The notes below the pieces were generated by a model. That model was not told where the DNA came from. It worked only from the letters and a program-made list of their open reading frames with translations, and made no database searches. A DNA stretch of 64,000 bases from Paracoccus acridae (GTDB taxonomy: Bacteria; Pseudomonadota; Alphaproteobacteria; Rhodobacterales; Rhodobacteraceae): contig NZ_BMIV01000013.1 in NCBI RefSeq assembly GCF_014642735.1, positions 1 to 64,000 of the forward strand, in the 5' to 3' direction. The position numbers were made by a program, and so were the translations under genes. Positions 54,486 through 63,213 of this stretch are shown piece by piece (within the stretch, counting starts at the first letter, position 1; each line of letters opens with the position of its first letter).

Positions 54486-55742
54486 TCACCTGCGCCGGGC
54501 CGTGTCCTTCTGCGTGATGAGGCGGGCTGGATTCTGCCGGGACAGAAAGCTCCACAGCCAACTGATGGCGACCGCCAGCCGCGACCTGACCCCGATCAGG
54601 AAATAGACATGGGCGATGCCCCAGATCCACCAGGCCAACCAGCCCGTCATGCGGATGCGGCCAAGATCGATCACGGCGGCATTGCGTCCGATGGTGGCCA
54701 GATTGCCCTGATGGACATAGCGGAAGGGCTTCGGGAACGGCTTTCCGGCCAGCCGTGCCTTGATCAGGGCCGCCGCATACCTGCCCTGCTGCTTGGCCGC
54801 CGGGGCCAGGCCCGGCACCGGCTTGCCATCCGCCTCGACATGGGCGGTGTCGCCCAGAACGAGGATCCGGGGATCGCCGGGCAGGGTCAGGTGCGCATCG
54901 ACCATCACCCGCCCCGCGCGGTCGGCCGGTGCCCCCAGCCATTCCGCCGCCGGCGAGGCCTGCACCCCGGCAGCCCAGATGACCGTCCGGCAGGGAACCG
55001 GGCTTTCGCCGATGGTGACATCGCGGGCCGAGATGCCGGTCACCGGCTGCCCGGTCAGGACCTGCACGCCGCGCCGCTGCAAGGCCGCCGCCGCGTAATC
55101 GGACAGCCCCTGCGGAAAGACCGGCAGGACGCGCGGTCCCGCCTCGATCAGCATGATCCGCGCGGTGCGGGTGTCGATGCGCCGGAATTCCCGCGGCAGG
55201 ACGCGATGCGCCAGATCGGCCACGATCCCGGCAAGCTCTACCCCCGTCGGCCCGCCGCCGATGATGGCAAAGGTCAGGTTCGCGTCGCGTTCCGCCGGAT
55301 CATGGGCTAGTTCCGCGCGCTCGAAGGCCAGAAGCAGGTGGCGGCGGATGGTGGTTGCGTCTTCCAGGGTTTTCAGGCCGGGGGCATCGGCCTCCCATTC
55401 GTCATGGCCGAAATAGGCGTGTCGCGCGCCGGTCGCCAGCACCAGGGTGTCGAAGGGGATCCGGTCCCCGTTGTCCAGAACAACCTGCCCCGCGTCCCGG
55501 TCCACCCCTGTCACGCGGGCCAGCAGGGTCACGACCTCTGGCCGGCCGCGCAGCACCCGGCGAATGGGCCAGGCGATCTCGGACGTCGCCAGAAGCGTCG
55601 TCGCGACCTGATACAGAAGCGGCTGGAACAGGTGATGGTTGCGCTGGTCGATCAGCGTGATTGCGCAATCGGCCCCCGCCAGGTCCTGCACCAGCTGCAA
55701 GCCGGCAAAGCCGGCCCCGACGACGACGACGCGATGTTTCAT
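54486..55742 (-). CDS. ndh: Type II NADH dehydrogenase (NDH-2-like FAD oxidoreductase)
   Basis: The 418-residue flavoprotein has two Rossmann motifs, VVVGAGFAGLQLVQDL at the N-terminus for FAD and FAIIGGGPTGVELAGIVADL at about 165 for NADH, plus the FAD-binding ILVLGDTAHVE. The C-terminal part contains WLAWWIWGIAHVYFLIGVRSRLAV, a membrane-association segment of NDH-2 enzymes. It oxidises NADH and reduces quinone without pumping protons. The ATG at 55742 has GAGG upstream. It stands alone, converging with the 53-residue gene. Confidence 0.88.
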   Translation of the reverse strand: MKHRVVVVGAGFAGLQLVQDLAGADCAITLIDQRNHHLFQPLLYQVATTLLATSEIAWPIRRVLRGRPEVVTLLARVTGVDRDAGQVVLDNGDRIPFDTLVLATGARHAYFGHDEWEADAPGLKTLEDATTIRRHLLLAFERAELAHDPAERDANLTFAIIGGGPTGVELAGIVADLAHRVLPREFRRIDTRTARIMLIEAGPRVLPVFPQGLSDYAAAALQRRGVQVLTGQPVTGISARDVTIGESPVPCRTVIWAAGVQASPAAEWLGAPADRAGRVMVDAHLTLPGDPRILVLGDTAHVEADGKPVPGLAPAAKQQGRYAAALIKARLAGKPFPKPFRYVHQGNLATIGRNAAVIDLGRIRMTGWLAWWIWGIAHVYFLIGVRSRLAVAISWLWSFLSRQNPARLITQKDTARRR

Positions 55743-55930
55743 GATGGCCTCGAGAAAACGGATCCTGTTCCCGAACCTTTGACGGCGCCATTTGTTTCTG
55801 TGCCCGTGTCGCTCAAGGGCATTTCGCCGTCCGGCGCGACGACTGACGCGGACTTCCCGCCATTCCAAGCCGCGTCTTCGTTCCGACGGGGCGCGATGCC
55901 CTTGACCCCACTCGGCTGCTCTTGCGTTCA

Positions 55931-55955
55931 GGAACATTTTGCCCCGGCCGTGGTT
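55931..55955 (+). promoter_or_regulatory. EcfG-like promoter of the DUF2934 gene
   Basis: GGAAC, 16 bases, GGTT ends 27 bases before the ATG at 55983. The rest of the 55743-55982 gap shows nothing else. Confidence 0.5.
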
Positions 55956-55982
55956 CGGCTGCAAATGATCCCGGAGGGCACC

Positions 55983-56291
55983 ATGCAGGACGACGAACAC
56001 ATTCGCCATCGCGCGTATCAGATCTGGGAAGCTGAAGGCCGCCCCGAGGGCCGCGAGGCCCAGCATTGGGCGCAGGCTCGGGACGAGCTTGGCATACCGG
56101 GCGACGATGCGCTTCTTGAAGGAGGGGAGTACCAAGGCCTGTCCGAACTTCCTGCCGAGGTTGCCCCTGATGACGGCGGCCGGGCAGACGGGCGCATCAT
56201 CGAAGCAGGCGAAGGCGGAACGGCCGGTGGCCTTGATGAAGCGGAAGAAGCGCTTGCATCGGGGGATTCCGATACGGGCGAAAGCCGCTGA
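55983..56291 (+). CDS. DUF2934 domain protein
   Basis: The 102-residue soluble protein starts with the DUF2934 motif (EHIRHRAYQIWEAEGRPEGREAQHWAQA-type helix pair, residues 5-35), then an acidic disordered tail rich in Gly, Glu and Asp. GGAGG lies 6 bases before the ATG. DUF2934 proteins are abundant small proteins of soil alphaproteobacteria, often stress-induced, with no known biochemical activity. The stress-type promoter fits that pattern. The gap after it (56292-56504) holds no recognised gene. Confidence 0.82.
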   Translation: MQDDEHIRHRAYQIWEAEGRPEGREAQHWAQARDELGIPGDDALLEGGEYQGLSELPAEVAPDDGGRADGRIIEAGEGGTAGGLDEAEEALASGDSDTGESR

Positions 56292-56504
56292 GGCGCCACG
56301 CCATGCCGGGTTGCGGAATGGAGGTCACGAGAGCCGTTCCGCCCCCGAATAGAAGGCCATGAACCTGCCCCCGGACCAGGATGACCGCCGATGCGCCGGA
56401 TTCGGCAGGGGATCCCGGGGGGTGAGGCTTTCGGCGCGGATCATCCAGCCGCATCCGCAGGATCGACCGTCACCAGAGGCCGCGGCTTCTTCTTGAAACC
56501 TCCG

Positions 56505-56906
56505 TCAGCCGCAAGGGTGGTATTTCTCCTCGACCAGTTCGGATCGCAGCAGGGTGTTGATCTCGCGCTTCAACGCGGCCCTTTTGTCGTTCTTCAGATA
56601 GACCGAGCGCGCCAGCGCGATGAATTCCTCGTCGAACCGGGCGGCGGCTTCCTTGGCGCGAATGTCGTCCTCGATCTGCCACAGATCAAGGTTCACGCGG
56701 CGCAGGCCGTCGATCAGGACGGCAAGGCCCGGCTGCGGCAGGACGGGTGCCGCGACCTCGCGCAGCAGGGCAAGCTCGCGGTCCACATTGGCGCGGGCGG
56801 CCGGGTCAGAGATGCGGGCCGCCTTGATTTCCAGGATGGTGATCTTGTCCAGAAGTTCGCCCCAGGACACGGGGGCAAGCGGCGCGGAACGGAACGTCGA
56901 TGTCAT
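56505..56906 (-). CDS. DUF6165 family protein of a glycan cluster
   Basis: This 133-residue protein matches DUF6165: PVSWGELLDKITILEIKA at the start, a helical middle and LARSVYLKNDKRAALKREIN towards the end. The family is typically encoded next to glycosyltransferases in alphaproteobacteria but has no known activity. It is the last gene of the leftward glycan cluster, and its ATG overlaps the end of the GT9-like gene by four bases (ATGA), so it belongs to the same transcript. Confidence 0.82.
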   Translation of the reverse strand: MTSTFRSAPLAPVSWGELLDKITILEIKAARISDPAARANVDRELALLREVAAPVLPQPGLAVLIDGLRRVNLDLWQIEDDIRAKEAAARFDEEFIALARSVYLKNDKRAALKREINTLLRSELVEEKYHPCG

Positions 56907-57802
56907 GCTGATCTACCTTCTGCAGGCTGAAACCGGGTTGCGCGATCCAGGGCCGCGACCGCCCTGCCGATCACGCCGGTCCAATCGCCGGGGGCGGACT
57001 GGCGCCAGACGCGCATCGTCGGATACCATGGGGTGCATTCGGCCTGGATGGGCCAGCGCCAGTCGGGATCGTGCTGGACCAGCAGCCAGACCGGCCGTCC
57101 CAGGATCCCGGCCAGATGGGCGATCATCGTATCCACCGTGACGACAAGCGCGCATCCGGCCACAAGCTGGGCCGTTTGCATGATGTCCAGCGGGCAGCCG
57201 GCCGGGTTCAGGACGGGAAGCGCGGTCGGCCCCGGCATCAGGGACAGCGCCGGCCCCGTGCAGAAGGGCGCAAACATGGCCTCGGGCACGGATCGCCGGG
57301 CGTCCCAGTCGCCCGCGCCCCAGCACAGCCCCACCGTGTCGGGCGGCAGCGGGGCGGGCGCAACGATGTCCAGCGCGGGAAGCGGCGCGTCGGACGGGCC
57401 GGCGCGCAAGGCAAGCGGCAGTTCCATGATCTCGATATCGCAATCCTGCGGCGGCAGGGGATGGGCCACGTCGAAGGGCACCAGCCGGTCGATGCCCGGA
57501 AAGCCCCGGAACAGCGGCACAAGATGGGGCTGCATTTCCACCGTGACCCGCGCGGCTCGCCGCGCCAGCAGCGGCAGGAAGCGCGAGAACATCAGCGTGT
57601 CGCCCAAGCCGTGGTAACAGCGCACCAGCACATCGCGCCCCGCGAAGGGCCGCCCGTCCCAGACCCAGCGCAGGTGATAGGGCAGGCGCGGATCGTCGCG
57701 CAGGGCCGGATCGCGCCGCCTCAGCGCCGCGTCGGCAATGGCCCAAGCCGCGGGAAAGTCCCCGCGCCGCATGGCATTGGTCCAGGGATCGCTGTCCGTC
57801 AT
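56903..57802 (-). CDS. Glycosyltransferase family 9-like protein
   Basis: The 299-residue protein lacks a full N-terminal GT domain but its C-terminal half has the nucleotide-sugar-binding pattern seen in ADP-heptose transferase-like (GT9) proteins fused or linked to TPR modules: GLCWGAGDWDARRSVP, VVTVDTMIAHLAGILGRPVWLL, then DWRWPIQ and PWYPTMRVWRQ. The N-terminus (RGDFPAAWAIADAALRR) looks like one TPR-type helix pair. It overlaps the DUF6165 gene and follows UXS by 27 bases. The sugar and acceptor are unknown. Confidence 0.75.
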   Translation of the reverse strand: MTDSDPWTNAMRRGDFPAAWAIADAALRRRDPALRDDPRLPYHLRWVWDGRPFAGRDVLVRCYHGLGDTLMFSRFLPLLARRAARVTVEMQPHLVPLFRGFPGIDRLVPFDVAHPLPPQDCDIEIMELPLALRAGPSDAPLPALDIVAPAPLPPDTVGLCWGAGDWDARRSVPEAMFAPFCTGPALSLMPGPTALPVLNPAGCPLDIMQTAQLVAGCALVVTVDTMIAHLAGILGRPVWLLVQHDPDWRWPIQAECTPWYPTMRVWRQSAPGDWTGVIGRAVAALDRATRFQPAEGRSA

Positions 57803-57829
57803 GATGCCGGCCGCCGCGCCGCCGCGACC

Positions 57830-58867
57830 CTAGCCCGCGGCCCCTGCCGCCGCGGGTTCCGCCGCCAGTTCCGCCGCGAACCAGGCGCAGGTCGCCTCCA
57901 GCCCCTCGGCCAGGGGCACCTGGGGCGCCCAGTCCAGCAGCGCGCGTGCGCGGCTGATGTCGGGCCGCCTGCGGCGCGGGTCGTCCACGGGCAGCGGGCG
58001 ATGCACCACGGGCGCGCGCGTGCCGGTCAGGGTCACGACATGGCCCAGCAGTTCGTTCACCGTCATCTCGGCGGGGTTGCCCAGGTTCACGGGCTCCATC
58101 CCGTCGATATCGGCCGCCATCAGCGCCATCAGCCCCGCCACCATGTCCGAGACATAGCAGAAGCTGCGCGTCTGGCTGCCGTCGCCATAGACGGTCAGTT
58201 CGTCCCCGCGCAACGCCTGGCAGATCAGGTTCGACACCACGCGCCCGTCATTGGGGTCCATGTTGGGGCCATAGGTGTTGAAGATGCGCGCCACGCGCAC
58301 CTGCGCCCGGCCCGCGCGGGCGTAATCGAAGGCCAGCGATTCCGCCGCGCGCTTGCCCTCGTCATAGCAGGCGCGGGGGCCGGTGCAGCTGACATTGCCC
58401 CGGTAATCCTCGGCCTGGGGATGGATCTCGGGGTCGCCGTAAACCTCGCTGGTCGAGGTCAGCAGGAAGCGCGCCTTGGCGGCCTCGGCCAGGTGCAGCA
58501 GGTGGTTAGTGCCGACGACATTGGTCAGCATCGTGTGTTCCGGGTCACGCTGGTAATGCGGCGGCGAGGCCGGGCAGGCCAGGTTCCAGACGCGGGTGAT
58601 GCGCGTGGCCAGGCGCAGCAGTTCCGCCGGCAGGGGCTGGGTGATGTCGTGGCGCAAGAAGCGGAAGCGGGGCTGGCCTTCCAGCGCCCGCAGGTTCGAC
58701 GGGCGCGAGGTCTGCAGGTTGTCGAGGCAGAGGACCGATTCCCCCCGGTCCAGCAAAGCCCGGCAAAGATGCGATCCGATGAAGCCCGCGCCGCCCGCGA
58801 CGACGTTCAGGGACAGGGGTTGCACGGTTCCGCGGGAACCGGGGTCCAGGTCGGTTTGTTTCCTCAT
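57830..58867 (-). CDS. uxs: UDP-glucuronate decarboxylase (UDP-xylose synthase) family
   Basis: The 345-residue extended SDR has the NAD motif VVAGGAGFIGSHLC, SSD-like LDNLQTSRPSNL, NLACPASPPHYQ, the catalytic SEVYGDPEIHPQ and YDEGKRAAE (Tyr/Lys), and RIFNTYGPNMDPNDGRVVSN. These are the hallmarks of UXS, which converts UDP-glucuronate to UDP-xylose. It starts 5 bases after the first CgeB-like gene. It would supply UDP-xylose to the neighbouring glycosyltransferases. Confidence 0.85.
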   Translation of the reverse strand: MRKQTDLDPGSRGTVQPLSLNVVAGGAGFIGSHLCRALLDRGESVLCLDNLQTSRPSNLRALEGQPRFRFLRHDITQPLPAELLRLATRITRVWNLACPASPPHYQRDPEHTMLTNVVGTNHLLHLAEAAKARFLLTSTSEVYGDPEIHPQAEDYRGNVSCTGPRACYDEGKRAAESLAFDYARAGRAQVRVARIFNTYGPNMDPNDGRVVSNLICQALRGDELTVYGDGSQTRSFCYVSDMVAGLMALMAADIDGMEPVNLGNPAEMTVNELLGHVVTLTGTRAPVVHRPLPVDDPRRRRPDISRARALLDWAPQVPLAEGLEATCAWFAAELAAEPAAAGAAG

Positions 58868-58872
58868 GCTGC

Positions 58873-59958
58873 TTATCCCCCTGCTGTTTCGACTGGACGG
58901 ATGCCAGCCTTGTGGTTTGCCGCTTCGGCCAGATGCGCTTCCAGTTCGGCCGCGCGATGATCGGCGCTATGCGCGGCCTCGATCCGCGCCCGCGCCGCCC
59001 GGCCCATGGCCCCGGCGTCGCGGTCCAGCGCCGCCAGAACATCCGCCGCGCCATCGGCCAGCACGATTTCCCGTCCCGGCTGGAACAGCGTCTCGATCCC
59101 GTCCCACTTGTCCGAGATGATGGGCGTGGCGCAGGCCCCGGCCTCGAACAGGCGGACGGATGGCGAGTATCCCGCCCGGATCATGTCGGCCCGCGTCACG
59201 TTCAGCGTGAAGCGGCTGGTCGAATAGAAGGCGGCGTGGTCGGCGGGCGGGCAATGCTCGATCCGCTCGACGTTTTCCGGCCAGACGATGTCCGCCGGAT
59301 ATTGCGGCCCGGCCACCACGAAGGACAGGTCCGGGCGGCGGCGGGCGGGCTCCAGCAGCAGCCGTTCCAAGGTCGGCTGGCGGTCGTCGCTATAGGTGCC
59401 CAGATAGGACAGGTCCCAGCGCTTCGGCACCTCTCGCGGCCCGTAAAGGTCGAGGTCCACCGAGCAATAGAGCGCCCGTGCCATGGGCGAGCCATAGCGG
59501 CTTTCGATATGGCGCAGCGTCGGGCCGCCGGTGAAGGACAGATAGACGTCGAAGCCGGGGATCACGGCGGGCGAGAGATATTCGTGGTCGCCCCGTTCCA
59601 GCTTCGCCAGCGTGACCGGCGTGTCGATGTCGTAGAAGCCGGTGGTGCCGCGCGCCCATTTCTGGACGCGGCGGGACACCTCGACCCCCTCGGGGACATA
59701 GCTGCCGACGATCACCGCATCCGCCGCCGCGATCTGGTCGCGCCAGCGTTCAAGGCCGGGAAGGTCAGCATAGAATTCCAGCCGGCACCAGTCGGGGTCC
59801 AGAAGATCCCGCTGGCTGGCATACCATGGCACGTCGCGTTCCAGGAACAGCACCTCGTGCCCGCGCCGGACAAAGGATTTCAGCAGCGCGCGGAAGGTGG
59901 TGGCATGGCCATTCCCCCAGGACGACGACAGCGACAGGCCAAGAACGACCAGCTTCAT
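58873..59958 (-). CDS. CgeB-like glycosyltransferase 1
   Basis: The 361-residue protein belongs to the CgeB/spore-maturation-type glycosyltransferase group (GT-B fold). It starts MKLVVLGLSLSSSWGNGHATT, a Rossmann strand with a gating loop, contains HEVLFLERDVPWYASQRDL and the C-terminal donor-site region FTLNVTRADMIRAGYSPSVRLFEAGAC with the conserved Glu. Overlaps of four bases with the next CgeB-like gene show co-translation. Donor and acceptor sugars are unknown. Confidence 0.82.
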   Translation of the reverse strand: MKLVVLGLSLSSSWGNGHATTFRALLKSFVRRGHEVLFLERDVPWYASQRDLLDPDWCRLEFYADLPGLERWRDQIAAADAVIVGSYVPEGVEVSRRVQKWARGTTGFYDIDTPVTLAKLERGDHEYLSPAVIPGFDVYLSFTGGPTLRHIESRYGSPMARALYCSVDLDLYGPREVPKRWDLSYLGTYSDDRQPTLERLLLEPARRRPDLSFVVAGPQYPADIVWPENVERIEHCPPADHAAFYSTSRFTLNVTRADMIRAGYSPSVRLFEAGACATPIISDKWDGIETLFQPGREIVLADGAADVLAALDRDAGAMGRAARARIEAAHSADHRAAELEAHLAEAANHKAGIRPVETAGG

Positions 59959-61037
59959 GCCGCCATCCCCTTCGCCTGCGCCTTGAACAGCGCGTCCACC
60001 TGCGCGCCGCGCAGGGCATAGGTATGTTCCGCCTTGACCCGCGCCAGCGCAGCCTGGCCGATTGCCTTCGCGCGTTCCGGGGTCAGGGCCGCCAGGTGAT
60101 CCGCCACGTCCTGTCCGTCGCGGGCGACCAGCACCTCGGTATCCGGGGTCAGGAACTGCTCGATCCCTTCCCAGGCATCGGTGATCAGGCAGGCGGCCGC
60201 CCCCGCCGCCTCGAAGACGCGGGTGGCGGGGGAAAAGCCTACATTCGCCATGCTGTCGCGGGCGACGTTCAGGACCGCCAGGGGCGTGCAATTGAAGGCG
60301 TTGTGTTCATGCGTATAGACATGGCCCAGATGGCGGACATTGCCGGGCATAGGCTTGCTGTCCCAGCCGTTCCCGCCGATCAGGAAGCTGCGGTCAGCCA
60401 GCATCGCGGCGGGCTTGAGGAAGAACTCCTCGACCCGCGCCTCGCGATCCGGCAGGCGGTTGCCCAGGAAGGCAAGGTCGGATGCGAATTTCGGATCGGC
60501 GGGCGCGGGATGATGCGTCGCGGGGTCCAGCGCGTTATAGACCGGCTCGCACAGCTTCGCGCCGAAGCCGCGATAGGCGTCCACCACGGGCGGGCCGCCG
60601 CCATAGGTCAGCACCATGTCGAGGCCGGGCAGCGCGCGCCGCACGGGATGGCTGTCGTCGGCGCGCATCTCGTCCAGCGTGGCCGCCGCGTCCACGTCCC
60701 AGAATATCTTGAGCGCGCCGGGCTTGGCTTGCGCCACCACGCCTTCCAGCAGTTCCCGGTCGAAGACGCCGACGCCGTTGGCTTTCACCACGATGTCCGC
60801 ATCCGCCGCCTCGGCCAGGACGCCGCGCATGGCGTCTTCCGTCGCGGGATAGACGACCGACCGGCACCAGTCCGGCGGGTCGATGTCGCGGTGCTTCTGG
60901 CGGTCGAAGGCATCGGGTTCATAGAAGGTGATGTCATAGCCGCGCTTGGCGAGTTCGCCGAGGATGCCGCGGTAATAGGTGGCCGCGCCGTTCCAATAGG
61001 ACGACAGCAGGCTCGATCCGTAGAATGCGATCTTCAT
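59955..61037 (-). CDS. CgeB-like glycosyltransferase 2
   Basis: The 360-residue GT-B protein is a paralogue of its neighbours: start MKIAFYGSSLLSSYWNGAATYY, the paired segment TFYEPDAFDRQKH, IFWDVDAAATL in the middle, and the donor-site block LNVARDSMANVGFSPATRVFEAAGAA with the conserved Glu. It overlaps both neighbouring genes by four bases (ATGA). The three CgeB-like proteins are of nearly the same length but have diverged strongly, so they probably add different residues to one glycan. Confidence 0.82.
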   Translation of the reverse strand: MKIAFYGSSLLSSYWNGAATYYRGILGELAKRGYDITFYEPDAFDRQKHRDIDPPDWCRSVVYPATEDAMRGVLAEAADADIVVKANGVGVFDRELLEGVVAQAKPGALKIFWDVDAAATLDEMRADDSHPVRRALPGLDMVLTYGGGPPVVDAYRGFGAKLCEPVYNALDPATHHPAPADPKFASDLAFLGNRLPDREARVEEFFLKPAAMLADRSFLIGGNGWDSKPMPGNVRHLGHVYTHEHNAFNCTPLAVLNVARDSMANVGFSPATRVFEAAGAAACLITDAWEGIEQFLTPDTEVLVARDGQDVADHLAALTPERAKAIGQAALARVKAEHTYALRGAQVDALFKAQAKGMAA

Positions 61038-62143
61038 GCCGCAGAGGCTCCGAGGTTGAGGCCGAGCGTTCCGGCGATGGAGAGGAGTTCCTGCGCACGA
61101 TGGGCGCAGGTGTGGCGGGTGCGGATGGTCTCCAGCCCGTGCGAGACAAGCGAGGCGCGCAGGGCCGGGTCGTTTGCCAGATCGCGCAGGCGGGCGGTCA
61201 TTTCCCCGCCGTCCTGCGCGAACAGGAAGTCCTGTCCGGGGCGGAACAAGTTCTCGCTGTCCTGCCATGGCGCGGATACCAGCGGGATGCCGCAGGCCAG
61301 CGCCTCGAAGACGCGGATGGTGGGGATGCCGGGCAGCATCGTGGTGTAGAAGCGGCGGGGGACATGGACCGTCGCCATGTGGCGCGCGAAGATTCCCGGC
61401 GCGGCCGCATTGGGCGCCCAGCCGTGATAGCGGATGCCATAGCGGTCCAGCGTCGCCAGCGCCTCGGCCGGGTAGCGCACGCCGTAGATGTCCAGCGGCA
61501 GGTCCGCCTGCTGCGCCGGGCGGAAGAGGAAGTTTTCCAGTTCCTCGGTCCGTTCGCCGTCGCCCCAGTTGCCGATCCAGACCAGCCCCTCGCGTGCGCT
61601 TTCCTGCACGGGCGGGTGGAACAGCCTTGTGTCGGCGGCCTCGTGCCAGATCCAGACGCGGTCGCCCCAGCCCCAGCGGCGATAGACCTGGGACAGAGTC
61701 TCGCCAAAGGCCAGCACGCCGTCAAAGCCCGACAGGTCGAAGGCACGGATCGCATCCGGCTCGCTGACCGCGCGGTGATGGGTGTCGTGGAACAGCAGCT
61801 TGAAGCGGGCACCTCCCTTGCGGGCCTTGCCCAAGGTGGCCGCCAGCGAGGGGTCGTTCCATTCGTGGACGATCACCAGATCGGCGCTGCCCGCAAGCTC
61901 CACCGGGTCGGCGGCGGGGTCGTAGGTCTCGACCGTCAGCTCGGGGTAGTTCCGGCGGAAGGGCTCCAGCCCCGCCGCGCCGTGGTCGCGCAGCAGGTTG
62001 TCGAGGCTCCAGGCGCCCTGCGGCTCCAGCGCGCGGACATGGTGGCCGAGCGCCGCCAGTTCCCGCAGCACGCCGCGCAGGAAATGGGCGTTGCCATGGT
62101 TCCAGCAGCTTTGCAGCGAATGGGTGAAATAGACGATCTTCAT
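61034..62143 (-). CDS. CgeB-like glycosyltransferase 3
   Basis: The 369-residue GT-B protein begins MKIVYFTHSLQSCWNHGNAHF, has LLFHDTHHRAVSEPD and GVLAFGETLSQVYRRWGW in the middle, and the donor-site block TVHVPRRFYTTMLPGIPTIRVFEALACGIPLV. Its MK-I-Y-F start and N-H-G-N motif echo the other two CgeB-like proteins. It overlaps CgeB-like 2 and the GT4 gene by four bases each. The substrate is unknown. Confidence 0.82.
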   Translation of the reverse strand: MKIVYFTHSLQSCWNHGNAHFLRGVLRELAALGHHVRALEPQGAWSLDNLLRDHGAAGLEPFRRNYPELTVETYDPAADPVELAGSADLVIVHEWNDPSLAATLGKARKGGARFKLLFHDTHHRAVSEPDAIRAFDLSGFDGVLAFGETLSQVYRRWGWGDRVWIWHEAADTRLFHPPVQESAREGLVWIGNWGDGERTEELENFLFRPAQQADLPLDIYGVRYPAEALATLDRYGIRYHGWAPNAAAPGIFARHMATVHVPRRFYTTMLPGIPTIRVFEALACGIPLVSAPWQDSENLFRPGQDFLFAQDGGEMTARLRDLANDPALRASLVSHGLETIRTRHTCAHRAQELLSIAGTLGLNLGASAA

Positions 62144-63213
62144 GCGGCTTTGTCCTTGGCCGAAAGGAGGTCGCGGTAGATGCCGGACATCTGCGCGGCC
62201 ATCGCGGCGGGGGTATAACGGGCGGCGCGCAGGCGTGCGGCTTCGCCTTGGGCGGCGTGGCGGTCGGGATCGGCGAGCAGGGCGGCGATGGCCCCGGCGA
62301 AGCCCGGCGCGTCGCCGGAGGGAACGAAGATGGCGGCGCCGTCCCAGAGTTCGCGGAAGGTCGGGATGTCCGACAACACCAGCGGGCAACCCGCCTGCGC
62401 GGCCTCGAGGACGGCAAGGCCGAAGGGTTCGAACCGGGCTGCGCTGGCAAAGACGGGGCGGCGGGCAAGCCAGCCGGCTAGCCCTTCGGCGGGCAGCGGG
62501 CCGGTCGCCTGCAGATGCGCTGGCGCGACCGTCGCGCCATGGGGTGCGCGGGTGGCGCCGATGGCGACGAAGGGGGCGTCCAGCAGGGCGGCGGCGGCGT
62601 CCAGCGTGGCGATGTCCTTCACCTCGTCCCACAGCCGCCCGACTGTCAGCGCGCCGGGAAAGGGCTGCGCGTCGGGCAAGGGCATCGCGGTGCGGCCGTT
62701 GTGGACCGCCGCCGGCGTCACCGGCAGGCCATAGCGTCGGGCCGTGGCCTCGGCATAGGCGCGGGTCGGCGCCACCACGCAATCCGCCGCGCGCAGGCCC
62801 TGTCCCACAAGATCGGGCAGCCAGGCCAGCGCGGGGTCCACCGGACCGCCGCGCGCCGCGTCCCACCAGGTGCCAAGACAGCCGTGGTTCACCGCCACGA
62901 CCGGCTGGTCAAACCGCGCCACGGCCAGAGCCGGGGCGTTCAGATGCACCAGATCCGCGCCGAGCTGACGGGCCAGTTGCGCCACGGCCTCGCCCGCCGC
63001 CAGCACGGGTGCGGGGCCGTCGCTCAGCCAGTCCAGCGGCAGGCCGGTTTCAACCAGGGTAACACCCGCCGCATCCGCCGCCGCGCGCTGGTCCGGGTCG
63101 GGCGCGGGACCAAGCACCGCGAGCGTGACCTCGGCATCCAAGGCCCCCGCCAGTTCCAGCGAATATTGCCAGACCCCGCCGACCGCGTCGGTGGTCATCA
63201 GCACCCGCATCAT
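62140..63213 (-). CDS. Glycosyltransferase family 4 protein
   Basis: The 357-residue GT-B enzyme begins MMRVLMTTDAVGGVWQYSLEL (the acceptor-side glycine loop) and carries the GT4 donor motif RFEPFGLAVLEAAQAGCPLVLSDIP with the E-x7-E arrangement. A VGRLWDEVKDIATLDAAAALL segment begins the second Rossmann domain. It is a retaining transferase for a nucleotide-activated sugar. The start is the ATG at 63213, overlapping the stop of the epimerase gene (63210). Confidence 0.85.
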   Translation of the reverse strand: MMRVLMTTDAVGGVWQYSLELAGALDAEVTLAVLGPAPDPDQRAAADAAGVTLVETGLPLDWLSDGPAPVLAAGEAVAQLARQLGADLVHLNAPALAVARFDQPVVAVNHGCLGTWWDAARGGPVDPALAWLPDLVGQGLRAADCVVAPTRAYAEATARRYGLPVTPAAVHNGRTAMPLPDAQPFPGALTVGRLWDEVKDIATLDAAAALLDAPFVAIGATRAPHGATVAPAHLQATGPLPAEGLAGWLARRPVFASAARFEPFGLAVLEAAQAGCPLVLSDIPTFRELWDGAAIFVPSGDAPGFAGAIAALLADPDRHAAQGEAARLRAARYTPAAMAAQMSGIYRDLLSAKDKAA